From Terriglobia bacterium (lineage in GTDB: Bacteria; Acidobacteriota; UBA6911), in contig JAIQGI010000051.1 in NCBI GenBank assembly GCA_020072565.1, positions 17,872 through 81,871 of the forward strand: a stretch of 64,000 bases of DNA, given 5' to 3'. How positions within the stretch are numbered: position 1 is the stretch's first letter; every line of letters starts with the position of its first letter. A program made the translations under genes and the position numbers. The notes under the pieces were generated by a model. That model ran no database searches. It had not been told where the DNA came from and saw nothing but the letters and a program-made list of their open reading frames with translations. This document shows positions 37,021-46,462 of the stretch, piece after piece.

Positions 37021-38733
37021 ATGTCCAACATTTTGCGGCGAGTCTGGGTCGGCCTTCTGGTAACTACCTGTGCTGCCATGCTTTTGAGCGGGGCCCTTCC
37101 ACCCGCCGTGGTGACTTTCACCGACATCGCGCCTACTGCCGGTATCAACTTCGTGCACGACAACGCCTGGACACCCGAAAAGTATTTGATTGAAAGCATG
37201 GGCGCCGGCTGTGCGTGGATCGACTATGACCAGGACGGGTTGATGGACCTCTACCTGGTCAACGGCGCAGCCACCAAGGTTTACACCCCGAAACAGCCGC
37301 TGCGCAGCGCGCTCTATCGCAATAACGGCGATGGAACTTTCACCGATGTGACCCAATCCGCCGGCGTTGGAGCTGACGGATTGTTCGGCATGGGCGTGGC
37401 CGTCGGCGATTACGACAATGACGGCTTCCCCGACCTGTTTGTTCTCGGTTACGACCGCTGCATCCTATATCACAACAACGGCAATCGCACGTTTACCGAC
37501 GTCACCGCGCGCGCCAAAGTCCAAAACCGCGGCCTCTGGGCCTCGAGCGCAGCCTGGTTCGATTACGACAACGACGGCCGCCTCGATCTGATCATCGCGA
37601 ACTATGTCGACTGGACGCCCGAGCGCAACTTCTACTGCGGCGATCAGGGCCCCGGCATGCGCGCCTACTGTCATCCCAATGTGTTCCACGGCCAGCCGGC
37701 CGCGCTGTACCACAATAACGGGGACGGCACGTTCGCCGACGCGAGCCAGTCCTCGGGAATCGGTCCGAAGGCGGCGAACGGCCTGGGCGTGGTGACCTTT
37801 GACTACAACAACGACGGCTGGCAGGACGTATTCATCTCCAATGACGCTCAGCCCAACCACCTTTTTCAAAACAAGGGCGACGGCACGTTTCGCGAAGTCG
37901 GCTACCCTGCCGGGACGGCAGTGAGCGGCGATGGCCAGATGGAAGCAGGCATGGGGGTGGATGCAGCCGACACCACCAATACCGGCAGGCTGGACATCTA
38001 CATCACCCATCTTGACATGCAGCTCAACCGCTTCTACCGGAATATGGGCGATGAGAGCTTCACAGATGCCACGTTGTCCTCCAAATTGGGCTATGACACC
38101 TACCTGGTGAGCGGATTCGGCACCCGCTTCCTTGACTACGACAACGACGGCGCATGCGATCTGTTCGTCGCCAACGGTCACGTGATGGACAACATTCAAC
38201 TCTACCACCCGAATACGACCTACGCGGAGCCCAAGCAGATGTTCCGCAACGTAGGCCGCGGCAAGTTTGAGAACGTCAGCGATCGGCTGGGGCCGGACAT
38301 GCAGAAGCCGCACGTGAGCCGCGGTTGCGCAACGGGTGATTTCGACAATGACGGCGACCTGGACATTCTCGTCAGCAGCTGCGGCGGAAAGCCCCAGCTC
38401 CTGCGCAACGATGGCGGCAACACAAATCACTGGCTGGAGATTTTCCTCATCGGAGCCAAATCAAACCGCGATGGCGTGGGCGCTCGTGTGAAAGTCACTG
38501 CCGGAGATCTCGCGGTGTATGATCAGAGGAAAGGCGGCATGAGTTACCAGTCGGCCCAGGACCCACGCCTGCACTTCGGATTGGGAGAGCATGCACAGGT
38601 TGACGCGGTCGAAATCGTTTGGCCCAGTGGGATGATCTCGAAGCTCGAAAAACTGAAAAGCGACCAGATCATCGCGGTCAAGGAAGGCGTGGGGCTGGTG
38701 GACCGTCCATTCCCGCGCGTTCAAGCAAAGTGA
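37021..38733 (+). CDS. CRTAC1-family exported protein (FG-GAP/VCBS repeats + ASPIC/UnbV)
   Basis: A 570-residue exported protein with a signal peptide (VWVGLLVTTCAAMLLSG) and about seven FG-GAP-like blades, each with a calcium-binding DxDxDG loop (DYDQDGLMDLY, DYDNDGFPDLF, DYDNDGRLDLI, DYNNDGWQDVF, DFDNDGDLDIL). The last 100 residues form the ASPIC/UnbV domain (NTNHWLEIFLIG, DAVEIVWPSG). These proteins are thought to be surface or periplasmic adhesion or binding proteins; the precise role is not known. ATG 37021 begins the signal; the open frame upstream to 36904 lacks one. It is divergent from the TonB receptor and may share its control region. Confidence 0.9.
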   Translation: MSNILRRVWVGLLVTTCAAMLLSGALPPAVVTFTDIAPTAGINFVHDNAWTPEKYLIESMGAGCAWIDYDQDGLMDLYLVNGAATKVYTPKQPLRSALYRNNGDGTFTDVTQSAGVGADGLFGMGVAVGDYDNDGFPDLFVLGYDRCILYHNNGNRTFTDVTARAKVQNRGLWASSAAWFDYDNDGRLDLIIANYVDWTPERNFYCGDQGPGMRAYCHPNVFHGQPAALYHNNGDGTFADASQSSGIGPKAANGLGVVTFDYNNDGWQDVFISNDAQPNHLFQNKGDGTFREVGYPAGTAVSGDGQMEAGMGVDAADTTNTGRLDIYITHLDMQLNRFYRNMGDESFTDATLSSKLGYDTYLVSGFGTRFLDYDNDGACDLFVANGHVMDNIQLYHPNTTYAEPKQMFRNVGRGKFENVSDRLGPDMQKPHVSRGCATGDFDNDGDLDILVSSCGGKPQLLRNDGGNTNHWLEIFLIGAKSNRDGVGARVKVTAGDLAVYDQRKGGMSYQSAQDPRLHFGLGEHAQVDAVEIVWPSGMISKLEKLKSDQIIAVKEGVGLVDRPFPRVQAK

Positions 38734-38810
38734 TTCCAGGCGCGTCCTGCCAAACTCGAATGGAGCGGGCGAATTCATTCGGGACTCCGCGCGCTCGCGG
38801 CAGGCGCGAT

Positions 38811-39827
38811 TCACTCCCGGCGCGGCGGCAGAGGCGGCCCCCCGGCCTTCGCCTTCTCAATCAGCCGGTTGTTTTCCTCGATGGTGTGCGGGAGCGCTTC
38901 GGCCCCCCGGGGATAGATCGGACGGGAATACCCGGAGTAGAGCTCGGTGCGCAGGTGAGAAAGCATGTGATGCCCGCGACGGCGGGCGCGCTCTCCGCGC
39001 AGGGCATCGATATCCACTGGCGCCACAACTATCCTCTCGCCCGGACCGGGTTCGGCCTGGGCGAGAATTCGCCCGTCAAAGTCCACCACCATGCTCCCGC
39101 CGGGCCAGCTGAACGGCGGGTAGTTGGCAAGGCGCGCCCCCTGGTTGACCGCCACCACATAAGCGATGTTCTCGAGCGCCCGGCAACGATTCACCAGTGT
39201 CCACCAGTCCAGGGGAGCCGCTGTTCCCCATGGGTCCATGTAGGCAGAAACCCGGATCAGCACCTCCGCGCCCTTGAGAGCCAGCTGGCGAATGGCCTCG
39301 GGGAATAGCCAGTCATAACAGATCGCTGCCCCCAGCCTCCCCAACTCGGTGTCGACCACGGGAAAAGGGTCTTCGCTGTAGCCGGGGATGTCGTGCGGGC
39401 TGGCATGAACCTCCCATGGGATCCACGGGTGGGTTTTCCGATATCGCGCAAGAACACCATCGGGCCCCACCAGGCATGTGGTGTTGAAGACGACACCCGG
39501 GTAATTCTCGTCTTTTTCCAGAAAAGTGCCGGTCTGGATGTAGATCCCATGGTGGCGGGCGCGCAGTGAGTACCGGTGCGTGTGCTCGTTAGGCACGGGA
39601 ACCGCAAGATGCTCCTCCAGCTCGCGGACCGTGTTGTAGACCGGTGGAGTGTGGGCGAACTCCGGAAAAACCACGAGGCGCACGGGAAAAAAGGGCTCAT
39701 AGCCGATCACGGCGGAGTCGATCAGCTCAAGCATCCGGTCCACCCGCGCGGGAATTTCCCGTCGCGAAGCCGGGCTCGCAAAATCGGTCTGACAGCAGGC
39801 GGCATAATACCGTGGCCCGTGGCTCAT
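38811..39827 (-). CDS. Nitrilase-superfamily carbon-nitrogen hydrolase
   Basis: A 338-residue cytosolic hydrolase with the complete nitrilase triad: Glu56 in VVFPEFAHT, Lys131 in RYRKTHPW and Cys170 in GAAICYDWLFPEA. The Cys-Tyr-Asp-Trp-Leu-Phe-Pro motif is closer to aliphatic amidases and N-carbamoyl hydrolases than to nitrilases. It releases ammonia from an amide or carbamoyl compound; the substrate is unknown. The C-terminal 60 residues are Arg/Pro-rich and extend beyond the core. It is convergent with the CRTAC1 gene and 122 bp before the DUF5695-like stop, so it stands alone. Confidence 0.9.
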   Translation of the reverse strand: MSHGPRYYAACCQTDFASPASRREIPARVDRMLELIDSAVIGYEPFFPVRLVVFPEFAHTPPVYNTVRELEEHLAVPVPNEHTHRYSLRARHHGIYIQTGTFLEKDENYPGVVFNTTCLVGPDGVLARYRKTHPWIPWEVHASPHDIPGYSEDPFPVVDTELGRLGAAICYDWLFPEAIRQLALKGAEVLIRVSAYMDPWGTAAPLDWWTLVNRCRALENIAYVVAVNQGARLANYPPFSWPGGSMVVDFDGRILAQAEPGPGERIVVAPVDIDALRGERARRRGHHMLSHLRTELYSGYSRPIYPRGAEALPHTIEENNRLIEKAKAGGPPLPPRRE

Positions 39828-39949
39828 AGGATTACAAGAATATCATGAAAAATCATCCCGTCTCGGCCGACGTGGATTTCATCTCGAGTTGCTGCACGTC
39901 CGACAACAAACAGATCGGCGGGCCGAACAACTTTTAAAAGGTACCGATC

Positions 39950-42900
39950 TTAACGAGACGTGCGCGTGATTGATACCGGAACGGCGGCGACCGCGCCGAC
40001 CGGCAGAGCAACCCTGGTTTCCTGCGCTGAGCCGCCGCGCACGGTTGCGGTTGTGCGTCCGCCGACGGCGACCGCGTACTCGCCTGCCGGCAGGCCGGCG
40101 ATCCTCAAACCGGTTTCATGGGCGCGCCCGGTGCGGTTTTCGAGCGTGAACTGGATCCTGCCGAGGCCGTCATCGACGACGATCGGCTGCTCTTTGGCGT
40201 AGCCGTCGTGATCGAGCTCCATGTGAAGCCGCTCCTGATCGCGGATCACGTGAAATCGTACGCGCAGCCCGTCACGCGGAATCACCCGGACGGAAGCGCC
40301 CTGGCGCGTCAGCAGGCCGCCATAAGCGATTTCGCCGAAAGCCGGATCCCGCGCCACGATCGTGGCGTGAGTGCGCAACGCGCCGCAGTAGCCCACGTCC
40401 TCTTCGGCGCTGTAGTACCAGGCGCCGCGCGCCATTTGTTTGCCGATCCAACCGCGCCCCATCGCCTCCGGAACGAAGCCGCCGCCGGTAGCCCCGTCGT
40501 TTTCTTTGCTCGGATTCCAGTAGCCGTAGCCGCTCTCGGCGGTGCCGGAGTTGACCAGCGCCCACGAGCTGAGCGAAGAGGCATAGCCGAGCCGCAGGTA
40601 GTCGGTGGGATCGGTGGCGAAATTCAGGCCATAGTCCAGGATCGACCACCCTCCCAGCTGGGACATGTAGCTAAGCAGGTAGGACAGCGAGCCGCGGTAA
40701 TCGCTCCCAAGCTGATAATAGGTAGTCTCAAGCCAGCCGCGATCGCACATGTTCAGCAGCAGCTGGAAATTCATGAATTTCAGCGCGGCGTCGTAGGTGA
40801 CGCTGCGGCGCAGGTCGGCCTCCGGCAGATTGGGCTCGGCCGTCGCGCCCGGCTTAAGGACGCGGTTCAGCGCGTACTTCGCGAATGCGCCGGTCGATTC
40901 GAAACCGGTGGAATCAAACGCAAACTCCGAACCGTAGAGGTTCGGCGTTTTGTTGACGAAACGCTCGACTTTGCTTTCCCAATAGCCGCGCAGCGTATCG
41001 GCCCATTCCTTTTTGCCTTCCTCCTCGAGCGTACGGATCAACTCGGGGATAAAGGCTTCGTTCATCGTTCCGACCTCGTTGGCCGACCACTTCTCGATCT
41101 CGTTCGGAACCGTCCAGTAGGCGACCGCGGTGCGATAGGCGCGCTCCAGGTATTGCTCGGCGTTGAGGTACTTGACCTTTTCGGGATAGAACCTGGCAAT
41201 GTGGAACATGCGGTAGTAAAGCATGATGATGTGGGGGTAGTCATAGATACGCCAGAGATGAGCCTGGCCGTTACGGCCTTCATCCGTGCTTTCGCGATTG
41301 ACCTTGAAGTTCGGAATGCCGTAAATGCCGTACGGATATTTCTCCTTCTCCGTCATCTGCATCCCGCCCCACAGGTACTTGCTGATGTAGAGCTCCAGGC
41401 TGTCGATTTCCGCCTGGTTGGGGAAGAAGACGTTCTTCGATGCAACGTAAGCGGGCCGCGCGTTGCCGGCATCGTCGTCGGCGTCGGTCAGCCAGGTGGA
41501 GAGGCCGTCACGATCTTCGGGGCTGCGCAGGATCTCGTTTTTCTGATCCCATTCGGCGAAGACGCCGTAGTACCACTTCTGCGGATCCTGGTGCTGATGG
41601 TGCGTGACCAGAAACGAGGCCCGTTTCCGGATCACAGTTTCGAGCGGTTCCGTAACGAAGAACTCGAGCGAGGTCCACAGCCCGCCGTATTTGATCTTGA
41701 GCATGTTCTCGCCCAGTTTCGCAAACTGCACCCGGTAGACCTTGACGCCGTTCCCCTTATCGCCGACGAACTCGACTTTGGTGCCGGCAGGATGCTCGGC
41801 CTCGACGGCGTCGATCCGGTTGTTGGTGCGCAGCGAAATCATGGCGGGCAGATCAATCGGGATCGTCATCCCCGGGACGATCACGGTGTCGAATTTGTTC
41901 TCTTTGAACAGCACGTCGCGTACGGCGGCGAAATCTTTGGCCCACTGAAAGCGGAATGAGTAAGTGACTGCAGCACCCGGTGCGCCCTCAGGCGCGAGCT
42001 TCAGGTTTGTTACCGGCAGGCGCCAGTTGCCGCCACCGGCGATGGCCGCCGCCGCTGCCGCCTGCGCGTGGATGTAAGGCGTAAAGGCTCCGCCCGAGTT
42101 GTCGAAATACTCGAACCCTGTTCGGCCCATGGGAGTCATGATGAGATACGGGCCGTCGCCGCCGCTGCGCTGCCAGTAGATCCAGGAGCCGTGCCCGGCG
42201 ACCAACGAGTGGCGCAGGAGCTTACGCGTATAGATGTCGCCGCGGGCGCCTGTGCGTTCGGCAAAGTTAAACGGCACCGCCAGGTCGCCGATTTCGAGCG
42301 CCCTGCTGCCGTCATTGGCCAGCGTGAGGGTCCAGTCCAGGACTTCGCCGTCGAGTCTGAACGTCTGGTTCACCTTCAAATCGGCGGGCGGCACCGGGAT
42401 CTGCGCGGGCCCGACGCGCCACTCGGCGACGCCAGCGGCGGCGTTCGGCGCCAGCGTAACTTCTATCCGCATCAACGACGTTTTGACCGGGTCAAACTCG
42501 ACGACGGTGAAGGCATTCGGGGCCGGCGCATAAGGAGCGCGGCTACGGACTTCCTTCCACTCCCGGCCGTCACGATAGAGCAGACGCCACGACTGGGGCA
42601 GGGTGACGGCATTCGCCTCAGCCACCCAGAACACCTCGGCCCGGGAGACCTCCTCTTCCGTGGGGAACGTGTACTGCACCCATTGGGTCTGGCCGCGCGC
42701 GCCGGACCAGGTGAACATCGGGACCTGGGTTGCGCCGCCGGGTGCGCCGGGACCGCCGCCGCGGCCTCCGGGACCGCCGCCGCGACCACCGGAGGCGGGA
42801 ACCTGGCCATCATTCAGCGCCCGCAGTCCCCCGGCACCTACGGCCGCGCTCGCGGTGCTCTTGGCGGCCAGCGTCGGCAGCAGCGTGCCGACCCGGTATG

Positions 42901-43189
42901 CAACCGCCTGCGCGCCCGCCTGCGGCTCTGGTCCGAGCAGTTCGCGCAGTTCGCGCCAGAAGCCGTTGGGTGCCGACCGGTAGCGGATTACCACGCTGCC
43001 GAGCGCGCCGTTGGCGCCGATGTATTCGGTGTCGTGGATGTCGTTCGTGCGCTTCAGGCTCCGGATCCCGGAGCCGTCATACTGGATCTGGAATGCCCGA
43101 TTGGAAAGCTCGGCCGCCGTGGCCGCAAGCCCCGGTAGCATCAAACCCAAAACCGCAAGGCAGGTGCAAACGCGTCGAAGTTGAACCAT
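39950..43189 (-). CDS. Large exported DUF5695-like protein with discoidin-like insert
   Basis: A 1079-residue exported paralogue of the protein at 23693-26590 (shared FVTEPLETVIRKRAS, SKNVFFPNQAEIDSLELY, LDYGLNFATDPTDYL). It differs by an insert: a Gly/Arg/Pro-rich linker at about 133-152 followed by a discoidin-like module at 157-259 (WVQYTF, LPQSWRLLYRDG, EWRV) that is plainly the same as the C-terminal module of the GH127 enzyme at 2820-5264. The module probably binds carbohydrate and holds the putative catalytic part on its substrate. ATG 43189 has GAGGGGG eight bases upstream. No reaction can be assigned. Confidence 0.8.
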   Translation of the reverse strand: MVQLRRVCTCLAVLGLMLPGLAATAAELSNRAFQIQYDGSGIRSLKRTNDIHDTEYIGANGALGSVVIRYRSAPNGFWRELRELLGPEPQAGAQAVAYRVGTLLPTLAAKSTASAAVGAGGLRALNDGQVPASGGRGGGPGGRGGGPGAPGGATQVPMFTWSGARGQTQWVQYTFPTEEEVSRAEVFWVAEANAVTLPQSWRLLYRDGREWKEVRSRAPYAPAPNAFTVVEFDPVKTSLMRIEVTLAPNAAAGVAEWRVGPAQIPVPPADLKVNQTFRLDGEVLDWTLTLANDGSRALEIGDLAVPFNFAERTGARGDIYTRKLLRHSLVAGHGSWIYWQRSGGDGPYLIMTPMGRTGFEYFDNSGGAFTPYIHAQAAAAAAIAGGGNWRLPVTNLKLAPEGAPGAAVTYSFRFQWAKDFAAVRDVLFKENKFDTVIVPGMTIPIDLPAMISLRTNNRIDAVEAEHPAGTKVEFVGDKGNGVKVYRVQFAKLGENMLKIKYGGLWTSLEFFVTEPLETVIRKRASFLVTHHQHQDPQKWYYGVFAEWDQKNEILRSPEDRDGLSTWLTDADDDAGNARPAYVASKNVFFPNQAEIDSLELYISKYLWGGMQMTEKEKYPYGIYGIPNFKVNRESTDEGRNGQAHLWRIYDYPHIIMLYYRMFHIARFYPEKVKYLNAEQYLERAYRTAVAYWTVPNEIEKWSANEVGTMNEAFIPELIRTLEEEGKKEWADTLRGYWESKVERFVNKTPNLYGSEFAFDSTGFESTGAFAKYALNRVLKPGATAEPNLPEADLRRSVTYDAALKFMNFQLLLNMCDRGWLETTYYQLGSDYRGSLSYLLSYMSQLGGWSILDYGLNFATDPTDYLRLGYASSLSSWALVNSGTAESGYGYWNPSKENDGATGGGFVPEAMGRGWIGKQMARGAWYYSAEEDVGYCGALRTHATIVARDPAFGEIAYGGLLTRQGASVRVIPRDGLRVRFHVIRDQERLHMELDHDGYAKEQPIVVDDGLGRIQFTLENRTGRAHETGLRIAGLPAGEYAVAVGGRTTATVRGGSAQETRVALPVGAVAAVPVSITRTSR

Positions 43190-43457
43190 TGTTAGTCCCC
43201 CTCATAAGAGCCAGATCGCACTGAAAGGCCTCTTTTCCATTCTGATATAGTGCCCTCCCCTCGGCGCTCATTGCTCTCGTGATCTTGTATCCCGACCTCA
43301 CGGTCGGGCCTCTTCGCTGGCGGTCCTTCGGGCCTAACCCTCGTGCATATGTCCAGACTCCAGCCTCCGAGCTGACGCCCGCGGCTATTCAATGCCGGTG
43401 CTTGGGGCCTCCCCGCTTACGCCCCAACTTCTTTAGTTGGCGCCGTCCGGATGCCCG
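43190..43457. repeat. Spacer with CCCGACC-type palindrome copy
   Basis: Holds TATCCCGACCTCACGGTCGG and GGTCCTTCGGGCC, the same arrangement as the palindromes at 26655-26712 and 27027-27070 but without the minisatellite tail. No gene is seen. Confidence 0.6.
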
Positions 43458-44606
43458 CTATTTCTTCTTTATGACAGGATTCGCCATATAGCCGGCCTTG
43501 CGGTCGCCGGGCGCATTTCGGATTCTCTCTATTTCTTCTTTGTTTAGCTTGTCCAGGATAGCGAGCATCTCTTCGGCCCGCGCTGTGTCACCTCGCCGGC
43601 GGTAGGCTGCTGCCAGGTTGGAATAGACCGCGGAGTTTTTCGGATCCAGCTCCCGGGCCACATTCAGGTGCACGATGGCATCGTCGATGCGGCCCTCCAT
43701 CAAATACAGCTTGCCGAGAGACATCCGCGCGCTGACATAGGTGGGGCTCAGCGCGACGGACTGCTCCAGAGCGGAGCGGGCATCGGCGAATTCCGGACTG
43801 CGGACTTCGATCCCGGAGAGGATCACCGCCTCGCCATAGAGTGCCAGCAGCATGAAGTGCTGTTTCCCTTTGCCGATGCCCTCGCGGGCTATGCGTACGG
43901 CTTCCTCCACGTTGCTCTCGAAAATGCACTTCTGAGCCGCGGCGATGTAAGCGACATCACTCCCCGGCGCCAGTTGGCTTACCTTCTGGAGTTCCTTCAT
44001 GGCCTCGTCGATAAAATCCAGCCGGGCGAGCAGAATGCCGTGCTCGAACACCAGGGACGCGGAGCGCGGCAGGCGCTTCAACCCCGCCTCCACCACTTTG
44101 AGGCCCATGTCGTAATAGCCGCCGTTCATGCACGACTCGATGATGTAGAGATAGAACTTCTCGTTATCAGGCGCCAGGCGGGCCGCGCGTTGGAAAGCAG
44201 CGAACGCCTCCTCCGGCTGCCGGTTGCCGATCAACGACTGCGCCAGCAGATTCTCGACGTTGGCGTTGCTGCCGCCGTTTTGTCGCAGTTCGTTGAGCAA
44301 TGCAATGGCCGGCGGGTATTGCCCGGTACCCACGTAACAGAGCGCCAGGTTGAAGCTGAGTGCGAAGGCATCGCTAACCTGTCCTTGCGCGGCCAGAAAG
44401 TGCGGGATGGCTTCACTGAACTTTCCGCTGCGGGTAAATGCAATTCCCTTTTGCATCTCGGCTTCTGCCGCCGAGTTGCTCTGTCCGGATTTGCCGCCGC
44501 GCTGGGCAAATATCGGGTCGGCCAGGCCGGCCAGGGAAAACCACACCACGGCCGTGATCAGCGCCAGGCGCGCAGGGATGAGTTTGGTTGGTCGCAGCCG
44601 CAACAA
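43458..44606 (-). CDS. Exported TPR-repeat protein
   Basis: About 382 residues: a signal peptide (LALITAVVWFSLAGLADPIFA) followed by roughly eight tetratricopeptide repeats (for example GIAFTRSGKFSEAIPHFLAA and NLAAAYRRRGDTARAEEMLA) that mediate protein contacts. The start is uncertain. TTG 44606 follows GGAG and directly precedes the signal peptide. An ATG at 44774 overlaps the upstream gene's stop, but the stretch between them contains two REP palindromes, so that start would add a repeat-derived leader. Last gene of a three-gene operon with a CRTAC1 protein and another TPR protein. Confidence 0.78.
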   Translation of the reverse strand: MLRLRPTKLIPARLALITAVVWFSLAGLADPIFAQRGGKSGQSNSAAEAEMQKGIAFTRSGKFSEAIPHFLAAQGQVSDAFALSFNLALCYVGTGQYPPAIALLNELRQNGGSNANVENLLAQSLIGNRQPEEAFAAFQRAARLAPDNEKFYLYIIESCMNGGYYDMGLKVVEAGLKRLPRSASLVFEHGILLARLDFIDEAMKELQKVSQLAPGSDVAYIAAAQKCIFESNVEEAVRIAREGIGKGKQHFMLLALYGEAVILSGIEVRSPEFADARSALEQSVALSPTYVSARMSLGKLYLMEGRIDDAIVHLNVARELDPKNSAVYSNLAAAYRRRGDTARAEEMLAILDKLNKEEIERIRNAPGDRKAGYMANPVIKKK

Positions 44607-44612
44607 GCTCCC

Positions 44613-44719
44613 GTAGGGGCGACCGGCCGGTCGCCCGTCGTGGGGGAAACAAGAGAGCAAACCATTCGAATGAACCTCATGGACCTCGTGTGATCGGGCG
44701 ACCGGCCGGTCGCCCCTAC
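44613..44719. repeat. Inverted pair of REP palindromes
   Basis: Two copies of GTAGGGGCGACCGGCCGGTC extended to CGCCC, at 44613-44636 (forward) and 44696-44719 (reverse), 59 bp apart. Each contains the 20-bp perfect palindrome GGGCGACCGGCCGGTCGCCC. The pair lies between the CRTAC1 stop and the TPR signal peptide, as a bacterial interspersed mosaic element would. Confidence 0.9.
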
Positions 44720-44764
44720 AATCGTCACCACGACTTTGGACACTTGTCTCGCAACAATATCTGG

Positions 44765-46462
44765 TTACACCCATTTGCCCTCTCCTTCGACGATTGTGAC
44801 ATAGCGATCGATGGGCGGATTGACGAAGCGCTCGACCTTGTCTGAAGGCGGGGGCCATTTTACTTCGATCCAATCCATCTTGGTGCGCGGGCCCAAGCCC
44901 AGCACGACGCGCGGGTCGTGTGCCGAGAGAAAGCCGCCGCGGCCGACGAGCCAGCGGTGGCGCTGGAAGTCTCCCGACTGATAGGTGATCTTCGCACCGA
45001 TGGCGTCGGGATTGGCCTTGCGGCCCCTGAGTCTGACACCGAGCCAGTGGTTTTGCCGGCCGGCGTTGTTCCGCAGCAGGATCGGCGGACCGTCGTTGGT
45101 CGAAATCAGCAGATCCACCGAGCCGTTGTTGTCGAAATCGCCGAGCGCCAGCCCGCGTGCGCCAATGTCTTTGGCAAAGATGGGCCCGCTCTGCGCGCTG
45201 ACGTTTTGCCAGCGCCCCCCGGAATTGCGGAAGAGCAGCATCGGCTCGTTATACTTCACATCGGGGATGCGCTGCTGCACGACCGTGTCCACGTGAGCGT
45301 TGCACAAAATCAGGTCGATGTCGCCGTCGTTGTCGTAGTCAAAGAGGCGGCTCCCCATTCCGCTCATGCGCATGGTGGCGGCACCGATGCCGCTGGGTAT
45401 CGAAAGGTCGTCAAAAATCTCATTCTTCAGATTCCGATAGAGCGAGTACATCTCGTGGTCTATGGTGGTGGTGAAGAGGTCGATCCAGCCGTCCTGGTCG
45501 AAGTCGGCGGCGTCCACGCACATGGTGGAGCGGGCCACGCCCATGACATTGTAAGCGACGCCGCTGAGGGGGCCTATGTCTTCGAATTTGCCCTTGCGGT
45601 TGGCGAAGAGGAAAGCGGGGAGTTTGTCGTTGGAAACGAGCAGGTCCATCCAGCCATCGTTGTTGATGTCAGCCGCCACGACCCCCCAGGCCTTGGCCTC
45701 TTTGAGGAGACCCACTTCGCGGGTGACGTCGGTAAAGGTGCCGTCGCCGTTGTTGTGGAACAGCCGACATGGTAATCCTGGATACGCAGTCGGCATGCAG
45801 TAGGCGCGCAGGGCCGGGGTGCCGCAGTAAATGTTTTTCGCCTTGCTGAATTCCAGGAACTCGCAGACGAACAGGTCGAGGCGGCCGTCGTTGTCGTAGT
45901 CGAACCAGACGGCGCTGGTGGACCAGCCCGGCGCGGCTACGCCGGCCTTCTCCGTCACGTCGGTGAAAGTGCCATCCCCGTTGTTGTGATAGAGGACGTT
46001 GCGCGGGTACTGCGTGACGTAAAGATCGGGGAATCCGTCGCCGTCGTAATCCCCGACCGCGACGCCCATTCCATAGGCAGTGCCGAAGGCGCCCGCGCGT
46101 TCGGTTACATCGGTGAACGTGCCGTCGCGGTTGTTGTGATAGAGCGCGTTGCGGAGCGGCCGGGGCGGATCAAAGAAGTCGCACTTGCCGCTGTTGATCA
46201 GGTAGATGTCCATCCAGCCGTCGTTGTCATAGTCGATCCATGCGCAGCCGGCGCCGAGCGATTCGGGCACGTACATTTCGGGAGTAAGCCCTGCGACGTG
46301 TCTCCAGTGGATACCGCTTACGTTGGGAGCAATCTCTTCGAACACCGGCGGCGCCTGTGGCGCAGAGAAGATGTCGCGTATGCCGCGCGGCAACACGGCA
46401 AACAACCCAGCCTGGCCGAGCCGGGTCAGGAAACGGCGGCGCGATCTAGACCAGGGGAGCAT
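44765..46462 (-). CDS. Tat-exported CRTAC1-family protein (FG-GAP/VCBS + ASPIC/UnbV)
   Basis: A 565-residue protein with a twin-arginine signal (SRRRFLTRLGQAG), seven or so FG-GAP blades with DYDNDGWMDIY, DYDGDGFPDLY, DYDNDGRLDLF and DFDQDGWIDLF calcium loops, and a C-terminal ASPIC/UnbV domain (NHWLGVRLRG, WIEVKWPPPS). It is a homologue of the protein at 37021-38733. ATG 46462 has GGAGG eleven bases upstream and lies 17 bases inside the end of the preceding TPR gene, which points to coupled translation. Likely exposed outside the inner membrane; the role is inferred only from the family. Confidence 0.9.
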   Translation of the reverse strand: MLPWSRSRRRFLTRLGQAGLFAVLPRGIRDIFSAPQAPPVFEEIAPNVSGIHWRHVAGLTPEMYVPESLGAGCAWIDYDNDGWMDIYLINSGKCDFFDPPRPLRNALYHNNRDGTFTDVTERAGAFGTAYGMGVAVGDYDGDGFPDLYVTQYPRNVLYHNNGDGTFTDVTEKAGVAAPGWSTSAVWFDYDNDGRLDLFVCEFLEFSKAKNIYCGTPALRAYCMPTAYPGLPCRLFHNNGDGTFTDVTREVGLLKEAKAWGVVAADINNDGWMDLLVSNDKLPAFLFANRKGKFEDIGPLSGVAYNVMGVARSTMCVDAADFDQDGWIDLFTTTIDHEMYSLYRNLKNEIFDDLSIPSGIGAATMRMSGMGSRLFDYDNDGDIDLILCNAHVDTVVQQRIPDVKYNEPMLLFRNSGGRWQNVSAQSGPIFAKDIGARGLALGDFDNNGSVDLLISTNDGPPILLRNNAGRQNHWLGVRLRGRKANPDAIGAKITYQSGDFQRHRWLVGRGGFLSAHDPRVVLGLGPRTKMDWIEVKWPPPSDKVERFVNPPIDRYVTIVEGEGKWV

